Notes under the pieces: generated by a model | Told to the model about the DNA's origin: nothing | The model's database searches: none | The model's input: only the letters and a program-made list of their open reading frames with translations | Made by a program: the position numbers and the translations under genes | Shown here: positions 1 through 7,903 of the stretch, one piece after another | How the letters are laid out: each line of letters begins with the position of its first letter | Position numbering within the stretch: position 1 is the stretch's first letter | Assembly: GCA_022614735.1 (NCBI GenBank) | Contig: JAKEHZ010000221.1 | Span: forward strand, 1-24,874 | From: Acidobacteriota bacterium | GTDB lineage: Bacteria; Acidobacteriota; Blastocatellia; RBC074 | Length of the DNA stretch: 24,874 nucleotides | Direction: 5' to 3'

Positions 1-171
1 CCGATCCATCACGCCCACGAGACGCGGGAAAAACTTTCGGAATTGCCCGTTGATCTAACTTATCGCGAATACGAGATGGGTCATGAGATCTCGGCTGAAA
101 GCCTGGACGATATTATCAGCTGGCTTAAGAATCAATTGGATCGTTCCTCAACAACCAGCCTGATTAACTGA
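1..171 (+). CDS. alpha/beta hydrolase (carboxylesterase/phospholipase family), 3' end only
   Basis: Open from the first base in frame 1, with a TGA stop at 169-171, giving the last 56 residues of a protein whose start lies outside the window. The fragment contains EYEMGHEIS followed by a helix ending in WLKNQL. In the carboxylesterase / acyl-protein thioesterase family this is the position of the catalytic His (Y-x-M-GHE) near the C-terminus, so His at about residue 35 of the fragment is probably the active-site base. The substrate cannot be inferred. The gene converges on the esterase at 584-1450. The base before its TGA begins the left outer arm of the palindromic region 168-586. Confidence 0.75.
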   Translation, partial: PIHHAHETREKLSELPVDLTYREYEMGHEISAESLDDIISWLKNQLDRSSTTSLIN

Positions 172-586
172 AAAGAGAAGAGGATGACGGAACAAACGGA
201 AAAGATGCTAGATGCTAGATGCTAGGTGAGCGTCCTAGCATCTATAGCCTTTAAGAAAAAGATTTTTCGCACTCAGCCCGCGGTAGCGGGCGCAAGAGTG
301 TAGCCCCGGGTGAAGCGAAGCGGAACCCGGGGGTAACGATTAGGTTGAGATCCGAGCCCGCGTAGCGGGCGACAGATCTCCCGATCTCATTTGCCGTTAC
401 CGATTCTCTGTCGCCCGCTACGCGGGCTGGCACAACGGTGATCACTAACCTGGGGTTTCGCTTCGCTGCGCTACGCTACACCCCAAGGCTAAATTCTGAC
501 GCCTGCTCCGCAGGCTGAAAACGGAAGAACATTTTCTTGAAGGCTATAGCATCTAGCATCTAGCATCTTTTCCTTTTCTCTTTTCA
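168..586. repeat. nested palindromic intergenic region between two convergent genes
   Basis: This gene-free stretch is a set of nested inverted repeats. The outer arms begin at the stop codons of both flanking genes: CTGAAAAGAGAA at 168 is mirrored by TTCTCTTTTCAG ending at 586. Inside them, three GATGCTA units (about 202-224) are mirrored at about 548-568. Next comes an imperfect GC-rich pair around 297-345 and 448-485. In the middle is a perfect 21-bp pair, 355-375 with 408-428, each arm of which is itself palindromic (GCCCGC-GTA-GCGGGC). Small independent hairpins lie at 276-291, 305-331 and 501-515. No credible gene is visible. A bidirectional terminator is plausible for the outer part. 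Confidence 0.8.
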
Positions 587-1450
587 GTGATTCGGAAAGA
601 GAAATTTTAGCGCGGGTTCTACGCGCTTGCCCCAATCCTGCTCGTTGTGTTGTCCGCCATTCACTTCAAGAAATTTGAGGTCGTCCTTCAATCTCCAGCC
701 CTGGGTGATCAGAGCGTCGCGTAACACGCGCACGTGGCCTGCCGTGTATTTGCCTTCTTTCGTTCCGATATCCAGCCAGATGCGGGTCGAAGGTTTCGCC
801 CTGAGCGATTGCACGGTGCGCAGAATCACCCGCTGATCCCACCACACTGACGGTGACATCACCATAAGTTTGCTGAATATCTGTGGGTATTTGAGACCCA
901 GATAGAGCGTGACCAGACCCCCAAGCGAGGAACCGCCGAGGCCGGTCTGTTCAACTTCGGGAAAGGTTCGATAGCTGAGATCGATAAATGACTTCAGCTC
1001 TTCGACGATGAACCGCCCGTATTGATCGGCTTTCCCACCTTTTTTCTGTCTCGCATCGTACGTTGGCGTATATTCGTCAATACGAAATATGCCGGTATTG
1101 TAAATCCCGACGATGAGTAGAGGCTCAATCTGCCCGCTGGTGATCAATCTCTCGGCAGTCTCATCTACACCCCATTCCTCTCCGGCAAAGGCAGTCGATG
1201 CGTCAAATAAATTTTGACCGTCTTGCAGATAAAGCACCGGGTAACGTCGCTCGATGTCGCGGTCATAACCGGGCGGCAGGTAGACAATTATGTCGCGGTT
1301 GTGCTCGAGAAATTTGGATTGAATGTTCGGATGATGCCGAAACTCTCCGGTCAGAGTATGAGGGAGAGGAGGCAAAAGAGGCGATAATCCCCCGGTTTTT
1401 TCGCCTCTTTCATTATTCTCGTCGATTTCGTTTTCTCTCTTACTCTCCAT
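584..1450 (-). CDS. putative esterase, esterase D / enterochelin-esterase-like (PF00756 type)
   Basis: A 288-residue alpha/beta hydrolase. Visible features are LYLQDGQN (about 74-80), the nucleophile elbow GGSSLGG with Ser175 in G-x-S-x-G, an acidic residue in DIGTKEG (Asp227 or Glu232), and His268 in GGQHNEQDW, which completes a plausible Ser-acid-His triad. Members of this family hydrolyse esters, including siderophore esters and S-formylglutathione; the substrate here is unknown. The frame stays open to 1552, but that would run over the start of the divergent gene at 1542. I therefore use the ATG at 1448-1450, preceded by a short GAGG. No signal peptide is evident from this start. The TGA at 584-586 is the outer edge of the palindromic region. 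Confidence 0.82.
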   Translation of the reverse strand: MESKRENEIDENNERGEKTGGLSPLLPPLPHTLTGEFRHHPNIQSKFLEHNRDIIVYLPPGYDRDIERRYPVLYLQDGQNLFDASTAFAGEEWGVDETAERLITSGQIEPLLIVGIYNTGIFRIDEYTPTYDARQKKGGKADQYGRFIVEELKSFIDLSYRTFPEVEQTGLGGSSLGGLVTLYLGLKYPQIFSKLMVMSPSVWWDQRVILRTVQSLRAKPSTRIWLDIGTKEGKYTAGHVRVLRDALITQGWRLKDDLKFLEVNGGQHNEQDWGKRVEPALKFLFPNH

Positions 1451-1541
1451 AACCTCAATAACGGGCTGTACACGCGGGCGCGTAGACAGAATAATACACA
1501 CCCTTAGATGCAATGAACAACGAGCAAGGGAGAGCATCCTG
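1451..1541. promoter_or_regulatory. divergent promoter gap
   Basis: This 91-bp gap separates the divergent esterase and queuosine-transporter genes, so promoters for both should lie here. A-T rich words such as AATAATAC near 1490 could serve as -10 elements, but I could not pair any with a convincing -35. It is the only divergent gap in the window and carries no large hairpin. A Shine-Dalgarno-like GGGAG lies at about 1529-1533. Confidence 0.4.
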
Positions 1542-2282
1542 TTGGAAAGCACAATTACACGTTCAGCCCCACATCGCGTTTACAAGTATTATGATCTGGT
1601 GATGGCCGCCTTTGTTACGGTCCTCCTCTGTTCCGGCATTATCGGTGTGCAGAAAGTTTCGACGATCGGGCCATTCTCTTTCGGTTCTTTGCAAGTCGGC
1701 CCGCTTCACTTCGGCACAGCGATCCTTTTCTTTCCCCTGAGCTATGTCTTCGGCGATATCCTCACTGAAGTTTATGGCTATGCGCGCTCGCGCCGCGTGA
1801 TCTGGGCAGGATTTTCGGCGCTGATCTTCGCAGCCTTTATGAGCTGGGTGGTTGTGAAGATGCCGGCGGCTCCCGGTTGGGGAGGGCAGGACGCTTACGA
1901 AATGATCTTCGGCAACACACCGCGCATCGTTATGGCTTCATTATTGGCCTTCTGGGCCGGCGAATTTGCAAACTCCTTCGTCCTGGCAAAGATGAAGATC
2001 TTCACCAGCGGACGCCGGCTGTGGACACGGACGATTGGCTCAACGATTGTCGGCGAGGGCGTGGACTCGGCGATCTTTTACCCGCTGGCCTTTCTCGGGG
2101 CGCCCGGATGGACAAAAATACTGGTCTTTCAAGTAATGCTAAGCAACTATCTCTTAAAAGTACTCTGGGAGATATTGATGACACCGTTCACATATAAGAT
2201 TGTTAATTATTTAAAGCGAGCGGAGAATGAGGACTATTACGACCGTGAGACGAATTTCAATCCGTTTACACTCGAAACCTAG
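1542..2282 (+). CDS. yhhQ: queuosine precursor transporter (QPTR / YhhQ, VUT family)
   Basis: A 246-residue multi-pass membrane protein of the DUF165 / VUT_1 family. E. coli YhhQ in this family imports the queuosine precursors preQ0 and preQ1 for modification of tRNA wobble bases. Recognition rests on LSYVFGDILTEVYGYAR (66-82), with its acidic residues inside a membrane segment, and GSTIVGEGVDSAIFY (166-180); both are family hallmarks. About six hydrophobic segments are visible. The start is TTG at 1542, with GGGAG about 9 nt upstream; the nearest upstream ATG (1513) is in another frame. No queuosine biosynthesis gene is adjacent, so its partner tgt and any salvage genes must be elsewhere. 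Confidence 0.9.
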   Translation: MESTITRSAPHRVYKYYDLVMAAFVTVLLCSGIIGVQKVSTIGPFSFGSLQVGPLHFGTAILFFPLSYVFGDILTEVYGYARSRRVIWAGFSALIFAAFMSWVVVKMPAAPGWGGQDAYEMIFGNTPRIVMASLLAFWAGEFANSFVLAKMKIFTSGRRLWTRTIGSTIVGEGVDSAIFYPLAFLGAPGWTKILVFQVMLSNYLLKVLWEILMTPFTYKIVNYLKRAENEDYYDRETNFNPFTLET

Positions 2283-2372
2283 GAGCGATATTTTACGTTC
2301 TAGCCGATGGCAATTGTTTTCACTGCCATCCATCTACCAAAACCGTACTCAAATCAATCGGGGTGGAAAAGT

Positions 2373-3464
<1,092 letters not shown>

Positions 3465-3472
3465 TTTCCGGT

Positions 3473-3583
3473 TAAGAGTTTCAACACAAAGGATCAAAGG
3501 GTCAAAGGGTCAAGGAGAAAAAAAACAAGCCTTTATCTACCTTTGACCCTTTGACCCTTTGATCCTTTGTGTTGAAACTCTTA
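3473..3583. repeat. perfect 41-bp hairpin with TCAAAGGG tandem units
   Basis: Left arm 3473-3513 and right arm 3543-3583 are perfect reverse complements (41 bp), separated by a 29-nt A-rich loop. Each arm contains about three copies of the octamer TCAAAGGG, with one variant. The element lies 9 nt after the stop of the adenylating enzyme and 8 nt before the GGAGG of the next gene, filling most of the gap. It may act as a terminator or 3'-end stabiliser. Confidence 0.9.
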
Positions 3584-3602
3584 GCAAGTTTGGAGGACAT
3601 TA

Positions 3603-4043
3603 ATGACGCAGAGAAGAGAGGCCGCAATTGAAAAAACCGACCTCACACCGCTGGCGGGAGCGGAAACAGATGTCGCCCCACTGGGTCGTCAAGGACTGAA
3701 GCCGCCACACGAGCTCACTGCCGACGAAGATGTCGATGTCACGCAGTGGAATCGCGTGGCAGCGATGGATGAATTCAAAAGCCTGGTGGCGGAGAAGCGG
3801 AAATTCATCATCCCCGCGACAGTTTTTTTCATAGTCTTTTATTTCGCGCTGCCTGTGCTGGTCGGCTATGCTCCGAAGCTGATGAGCGTGAAGGTGCTGG
3901 GAGTTGTCAATCTTGCTTATCTGTTCGCGCTGTCCCAGTTCTTTGTGGCATGGATCATCGCCGCTTTATACGTGCGAGCGGCCGGGCGCTTCGATGAAAT
4001 GGCCCGAAACATTATTAATCGATTGAAGAGTGGGAGAGAATAA
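3603..4043 (+). CDS. DUF485 membrane protein, partner of the downstream symporter
   Basis: A 146-residue protein with a soluble N-terminus of about 65 residues and two transmembrane segments (about 69-90 and 100-122), ending in a basic tail. This is the DUF485 (YjcH) arrangement, and the gene is typically found directly before actP-type sodium:acetate symporters, as here. Its role is not established biochemically; an accessory subunit or stability factor for the symporter is the usual inference. A strong GGAGG lies 7 nt before the ATG at 3603. The TAA at 4041-4043 is 3 nt from the symporter ATG, indicating translational coupling. The N-terminal extension is longer than in E. coli YjcH (about 104 aa). 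Confidence 0.85.
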   Translation: MTQRREAAIEKTDLTPLAGAETDVAPLGRQGLKPPHELTADEDVDVTQWNRVAAMDEFKSLVAEKRKFIIPATVFFIVFYFALPVLVGYAPKLMSVKVLGVVNLAYLFALSQFFVAWIIAALYVRAAGRFDEMARNIINRLKSGRE

Positions 4044-4046
4044 TTG

Positions 4047-5609
4047 ATGTCAGCTTCACTGGTGATGTTTCTAGTCTTCATCGCCATCACGCTCTGGATC
4101 ACGTGGTGGGCGGCCAAGAGGTCAACGGGATCAAGCGCGTACTTCGCCGCAGGTCGTACATTGACAGCCTGGCAGAACGGGATTGCAGTCGCCGGCGATT
4201 ACATGAGCGCCGCATCGTTTTTAGGCATCGCGGGAATCATCGCGTTTCAGGGCTACGACGGTTTTATGTACTCGGTCGGATGGCTGGTGGCTTATCTGAC
4301 TGTCTTGTTGATTGTAGCCGAGCCGCTCCGTAATGCGGGCAAGTACACGATGGCTGATGTCTTGGCCTATCGTCTACGTCCCCGCCCGGTGCGCGCAATG
4401 GGATCTCTGTCCACACTGACGGTCAGCACTTTTTATATGATCGCGCAGATGGTCGGAGCGGGCGCGTTGGTCTCTCTGCTGCTCAAAGATTCCGGCATCA
4501 GTTTCAAAACAGCCGTCCTGGGTGTCGGCGTGCTGATGATTGTTTACGTCGTATTTGGCGGCATGTTGGCGACGACATGGGTCCAGATCATCAAGGCGAT
4601 TTTGCTCATGAGTGGCACGGTTCTGCTGAGCCTGCTGGTGATGGCGCATTACGGATTCAGCTTCAGCAGCTTCTTCAACGCGATCACTCAGGTGACCTAT
4701 CACGACGCAAACGGCAACCTGATCACACAGAACTTTCTTCAGCCCGGATTGCGTTATAAGCCGCCCTACGGCGCGCTTGACTTGATCTCATTGGGGATGG
4801 CGTTGATCTTCGGGACGGCCGGGCTACCACACATTCTGGTCAGGTTTTACACTGTTCCTGATGCAAAGACCGCGCGTGTCAGCGTGGTATGGGCGATGGT
4901 CATAATCGGCAGCTTTTACATTCTGACGACGTTTCTCGGTTTCGGCGCAGCGACGATCGTCGGGCGCGATTTCATCGCAAAGAACGGCGGTACCAACATG
5001 AGCGCGCCGCTGCTGGCGCAAGCGCTCGCCGGGGATCTATTTTTTGCATTCATCTCGTCGATTGCGTTTGCGACGATACTGGCTGTAGTTGCCGGGTTGA
5101 CGATCTCTGCGTCGACATCTTTTGCGCATGACTTCTGGACCAATGTCTTGCACCACGGTAAAGAGCGTTCGCCCGGAGAGGAAGTGCGCGTGGCTCGGGT
5201 AACGGCCTTTGTCGTCGGCGCGATCGCGATCCTGATTGCTGTTCTGCTCGGGCCGAACGCGAACGTGGCTTTCCTGGTGGCGCTAGCCTTCGCTGTCGCA
5301 GCTTCCGCCAATTTGCCGGTCATTGTGCTGTCGTTGTTCTGGCGCAGGTTCAACACCCGAGGCGCAGTAGCAGGGCTGGCGACAGGATTGATTTCATCGC
5401 TGGCACTGATTCTAATTAGCCCGAGCATTATGAAGACTGATCCGATCTTCCCGCTCGAAAACCCGGGGATTATCAGCATCCCACTGGGATTTCTGGGTGC
5501 ATTTGTTGGAACGTTGCTGGGCCGTGAGCCGGAGGCGGAAGAGAAATTCACTGAATTGAACGTAAGAGCGAACACTGGATTGGGGGCTGAGAAGGCTATC
5601 TCGCATTGA
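4047..5609 (+). CDS. actP: ActP-type sodium:solute symporter (acetate/monocarboxylate)
   Basis: A 520-residue protein of the solute:sodium symporter family (LeuT fold, about 13 membrane segments), closest in layout to the cation/acetate symporter ActP. VAGDYMSAASFLGIAG in the first core helix and SIAFATILAVVAGLTISASTS in a later core helix match the segments that form the sodium site in this family. The FGTAGLPHILVRFYTV segment is also typical of ActP. It probably imports acetate or another short carboxylate. The ATG at 4047 follows the DUF485 stop by 3 nt; a TTG at 4044 is the alternative. No acetyl-CoA synthetase is adjacent, so substrate assignment rests on family similarity. Confidence 0.87.
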   Translation: MSASLVMFLVFIAITLWITWWAAKRSTGSSAYFAAGRTLTAWQNGIAVAGDYMSAASFLGIAGIIAFQGYDGFMYSVGWLVAYLTVLLIVAEPLRNAGKYTMADVLAYRLRPRPVRAMGSLSTLTVSTFYMIAQMVGAGALVSLLLKDSGISFKTAVLGVGVLMIVYVVFGGMLATTWVQIIKAILLMSGTVLLSLLVMAHYGFSFSSFFNAITQVTYHDANGNLITQNFLQPGLRYKPPYGALDLISLGMALIFGTAGLPHILVRFYTVPDAKTARVSVVWAMVIIGSFYILTTFLGFGAATIVGRDFIAKNGGTNMSAPLLAQALAGDLFFAFISSIAFATILAVVAGLTISASTSFAHDFWTNVLHHGKERSPGEEVRVARVTAFVVGAIAILIAVLLGPNANVAFLVALAFAVAASANLPVIVLSLFWRRFNTRGAVAGLATGLISSLALILISPSIMKTDPIFPLENPGIISIPLGFLGAFVGTLLGREPEAEEKFTELNVRANTGLGAEKAISH

Positions 5610-5649
5610 AAGTTTCTGGTGCTACCGGATTTTGTTGTGGTTGTGGAAT

Positions 5650-5751
5650 GAAGACAGAAAACGGAACAAACGGAAATAACGGAACAAACGGAAATTTTCT
5701 ATGATTTTTCCGTTTGTTCCGTTATTTCCGTTTGTTCCGTTATCTGTCTTC
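5650..5751. repeat. 45-bp hairpin with two ACGGAACAAACGGAAAT-type units
   Basis: Left arm 5650-5694 and right arm 5707-5751 are reverse complements with one mismatch (45 bp) around a 12-nt loop. Each arm holds two copies of a unit of about 17-18 nt, ACGGAACAAACGGAAAT. The same word, ACGGAACAAACGGAA, also occurs at about 187-201, so this family has a second partial copy in the window. The element lies between the symporter stop and the glycosyltransferase start, 17 nt before the latter. Confidence 0.88.
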
Positions 5752-5768
5752 CTGTTGGACTGAAAAGC

Positions 5769-7091
5769 ATGAGAATACTTTATCTCACCGCAGGAGCCGC
5801 AGGGATGTATTGCGGTAGCTGTCTACGCGACAATGCCCTTGCGACAGAACTCATCAGGCAAGGCCACGATGTAACCTTATTGCCGCTCTACACACCAACC
5901 CTGACCGACGAGCCGAATGTCAGCACTGATAAAGTCTTTTTCGGAGGCATCAGTGTTTATCTCGAACAACTGTCAGCCATCTTTCGCCATACGCCGCGCT
6001 GGCTTGATAAAATTTGGGATTCAAGGATAGCGCTTAGGGCAGCGGCGAAGAGCTCCATCACGGTCGATCCCGGGTCTCTCAGCGAGCTGACGATTTCAAT
6101 GCTTAAAGGAGAAGAGGGAAATCAGCGGAAAGAGATGAGTAAGCTGATCGATTGGCTGAAAACACAGCCGAAGCCCGATGTCGTCGATCTGCAAAATTCG
6201 ATGTTGAGCAGTCTGGCAAGGCCAATCAAAGAAGCACTGGGGTGCCCCGTCTGCTGCACGCTACAAGGGGAAGACCTCTTTATCGCCAATCTCCATGAAC
6301 CCTTCCGTGGTGAAGCATTGAAGCTGATTTGCGAAAACTCGAAGCACATTGATGCCTTTATAGCGGTGAGCAACTCCTATGCAGCTTTTATGGCAGGCTA
6401 TCTGCAAATCCCACGCCAGAAGATACACGTTGTGCCTCTCGGCATAAATCTCAAAGACTATCAACCGAAGCAGAACAATTCGCATTCCCAACCATTCCGC
6501 GTCGGATTCTTTGCGCGCATCGCGCCTGAGAAAGGATTGCACTTGTTGGCGGAAGCTTATCGGAATTTGCGCAAACGTGACAGTTTTGGCCCGGCGCGTC
6601 TGGAAGTCGCAGGTTATCTCGCGCCGGAACACAAGCCATATCTGCAGGGGATCGAAGAGGAGATGAAAAATGCCGGGCTGGGGGAAGAATTCCATTATCA
6701 CGGGTCGCTTGATCGCGAAGCCAAGCTGCAGTTCTTTCAAGAGATAGACCTGCAGTCGATGCCGACAACTTATCCCGAACCAAAAGGCCTTCCGGTGTTA
6801 GAAGCGATGGCGAGCGGTGTACCCGTCGTACAGCCACGCTGGGGATCGTTCACCGAAATGATCGAGAATACAGAGGGAGGGATATTGGTTGAACCGAAAG
6901 ACAGCGAGAGCCTGGCTGAAGGAATTTTCTCACTCTGGAAGAATCCTGAGTGGGCCGTAGATCTGGGTCGTCGGGGGGCGAAGGGTGTTCGCAAGCATTA
7001 CAGCGTCGAGCGCATGGCCGAGCGGGCACTTGAGGTATACACAGGTTTGATAGGAGTCACTCATGTCGCGGGCGACGCCCTGGAACGATGA
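5769..7091 (+). CDS. family 4 glycosyltransferase (GT-B fold) with N-terminal CGSC motif
   Basis: A 440-residue GT4-type retaining glycosyltransferase. The N-terminal Rossmann half starts MRILYLTAGAAGMYCGSCLR, with an unusual Cys15-x-x-Cys18 pair where the acceptor half of the fold begins. The C-terminal half carries RVGFFARIAPEKGLHLL (nucleotide-sugar half) and the EX7E motif E337-PKGLPVL-E345, followed by AMASG, as expected for GT4. Donor and acceptor sugars cannot be inferred. No signal peptide or membrane segment is present, so the enzyme is cytoplasmic. The ATG at 5769 has only a weak upstream GGA. The TGA at 7089-7091 overlaps the next hairpin. It may form a cassette with the following ABC genes. 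Confidence 0.85.
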   Translation: MRILYLTAGAAGMYCGSCLRDNALATELIRQGHDVTLLPLYTPTLTDEPNVSTDKVFFGGISVYLEQLSAIFRHTPRWLDKIWDSRIALRAAAKSSITVDPGSLSELTISMLKGEEGNQRKEMSKLIDWLKTQPKPDVVDLQNSMLSSLARPIKEALGCPVCCTLQGEDLFIANLHEPFRGEALKLICENSKHIDAFIAVSNSYAAFMAGYLQIPRQKIHVVPLGINLKDYQPKQNNSHSQPFRVGFFARIAPEKGLHLLAEAYRNLRKRDSFGPARLEVAGYLAPEHKPYLQGIEEEMKNAGLGEEFHYHGSLDREAKLQFFQEIDLQSMPTTYPEPKGLPVLEAMASGVPVVQPRWGSFTEMIENTEGGILVEPKDSESLAEGIFSLWKNPEWAVDLGRRGAKGVRKHYSVERMAERALEVYTGLIGVTHVAGDALER

Positions 7092-7185
7092 AAAAGATCA
7101 ACCGCCAAGACGCCAAGAACGCCAAAAATGCGGCAAGACTTTGGTGCTCTTGGCGTTCTTGGCGTCTTGGCGGTTGATCTTTTTC
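7090..7185. repeat. perfect 36-bp hairpin (CCAAGACG/CCAAGAACG units) starting in a stop codon
   Basis: Left arm 7090-7125 and right arm 7150-7185 are perfect reverse complements (36 bp) with a 24-nt loop. The arm starts at the G of the glycosyltransferase TGA stop and contains three CCAAGA(A)CG-like units of 8-9 nt. The outer ends are GAAAAAG and CTTTTTC, so it resembles a bidirectional intrinsic terminator with an oversized stem. It ends 3 nt before the AAGGAG ribosome site of the ABC ATPase gene. Confidence 0.9.
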
Positions 7186-7202
7186 TAAGGAGAAATGACG
7201 AG

Positions 7203-7868
7203 TTGCTGAATATAGTTAATCTGACCAAAGAATATCCCACGCCACGCGGGCCGCTGCCGATCTTGAACGACATCTCACTGAAGTTCCAACGCGGCGATGC
7301 TGTGGCAATTATGGGACCATCCGGCAGCGGCAAAAGCACATTGCTTTATATCCTCGGAGCGCTGGAAACACCGACATCCGGGATCGTCACACTCGATGGG
7401 CAGAACCCATCACAACTCGACGAAAAATCTCTCGCCTTATTTCGCAATCAGAAGATCGGGTTTGTTTTCCAGGACCATTGCCTGTTGCCGCAATGCTCGG
7501 TCATGGAAAACGTCTTGACCCCGACGCTGATTGCAAACAGTGACAAGAACTACACCGGACGCGCAAAGGCTTTGCTGGCGCAAGTCAGTTTATCTGCGCG
7601 ATCCGATCATCGTCCGGCGGAATTGTCGGGCGGCGAAAAGCAACGCGTTGCCATTGCCCGAGCTTTGATCCGTGAGCCTGTGCTGGTCCTCTGTGATGAG
7701 CCGACGGGCAACCTCGATCGCCACTCAGCGGAAAATGTGGCGTCTTTGCTCATGGATTTGCATAAACATCGACAGACCATTCTGATCGTTGTTACCCATA
7801 GTGCGGAGCTAGCCGCAAAGTTTCCTGTCAGGTACGAGCTGATCGAACGTCAACTCAAACTTATCTGA
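7203..7868 (+). CDS. ABC transporter ATP-binding subunit (LolD/MacB type)
   Basis: A 221-residue nucleotide-binding protein. Walker A is GPSGSGKST (38-46), the Q-loop is in FVFQDHCLLP (about 88-96), the signature is LSGGE (141-145), Walker B is LVLCDE (161-166) followed by PTGNLD, and the H-loop histidine is H199. These fit the MacB/LolD/YbbA class that pairs with FtsX-type permeases rather than with permeases of importers. I chose the TTG at 7203 because AAGGAGA lies 8 nt upstream at about 7188-7194; the longer open frame from 7128 runs through the hairpin and is spurious at its N-terminus. The permease follows after 35 nt. Confidence 0.9.
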   Translation: MLNIVNLTKEYPTPRGPLPILNDISLKFQRGDAVAIMGPSGSGKSTLLYILGALETPTSGIVTLDGQNPSQLDEKSLALFRNQKIGFVFQDHCLLPQCSVMENVLTPTLIANSDKNYTGRAKALLAQVSLSARSDHRPAELSGGEKQRVAIARALIREPVLVLCDEPTGNLDRHSAENVASLLMDLHKHRQTILIVVTHSAELAAKFPVRYELIERQLKLI

Positions 7869-7903
7869 ATCGTTGGTCGGGTCGCCTTCTTAGAGCGGAT
7901 AAC

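Noticed and set aside
251..445. Open frame of 64 codons on the minus strand in the first intergenic region
   Set aside because: It lies entirely in nested palindromic repeats and shows no protein-like features.
168..586. Insertion sequence or integron attachment site
   Set aside because: No transposase or integrase frame and no target-site duplication that I could identify; the structure is explained by nested inverted repeats.
4374..5575. Long antisense frames inside the symporter gene
   Set aside because: They are shadows of a clear family member on the plus strand and have no recognisable domains.
7128..7202. N-terminal extension of the ABC ATPase through the hairpin
   Set aside because: The sequence is the loop and right arm of the 7090-7185 repeat. 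AAGGAGA and TTG at 7203 place the start where the ATPase fold begins.
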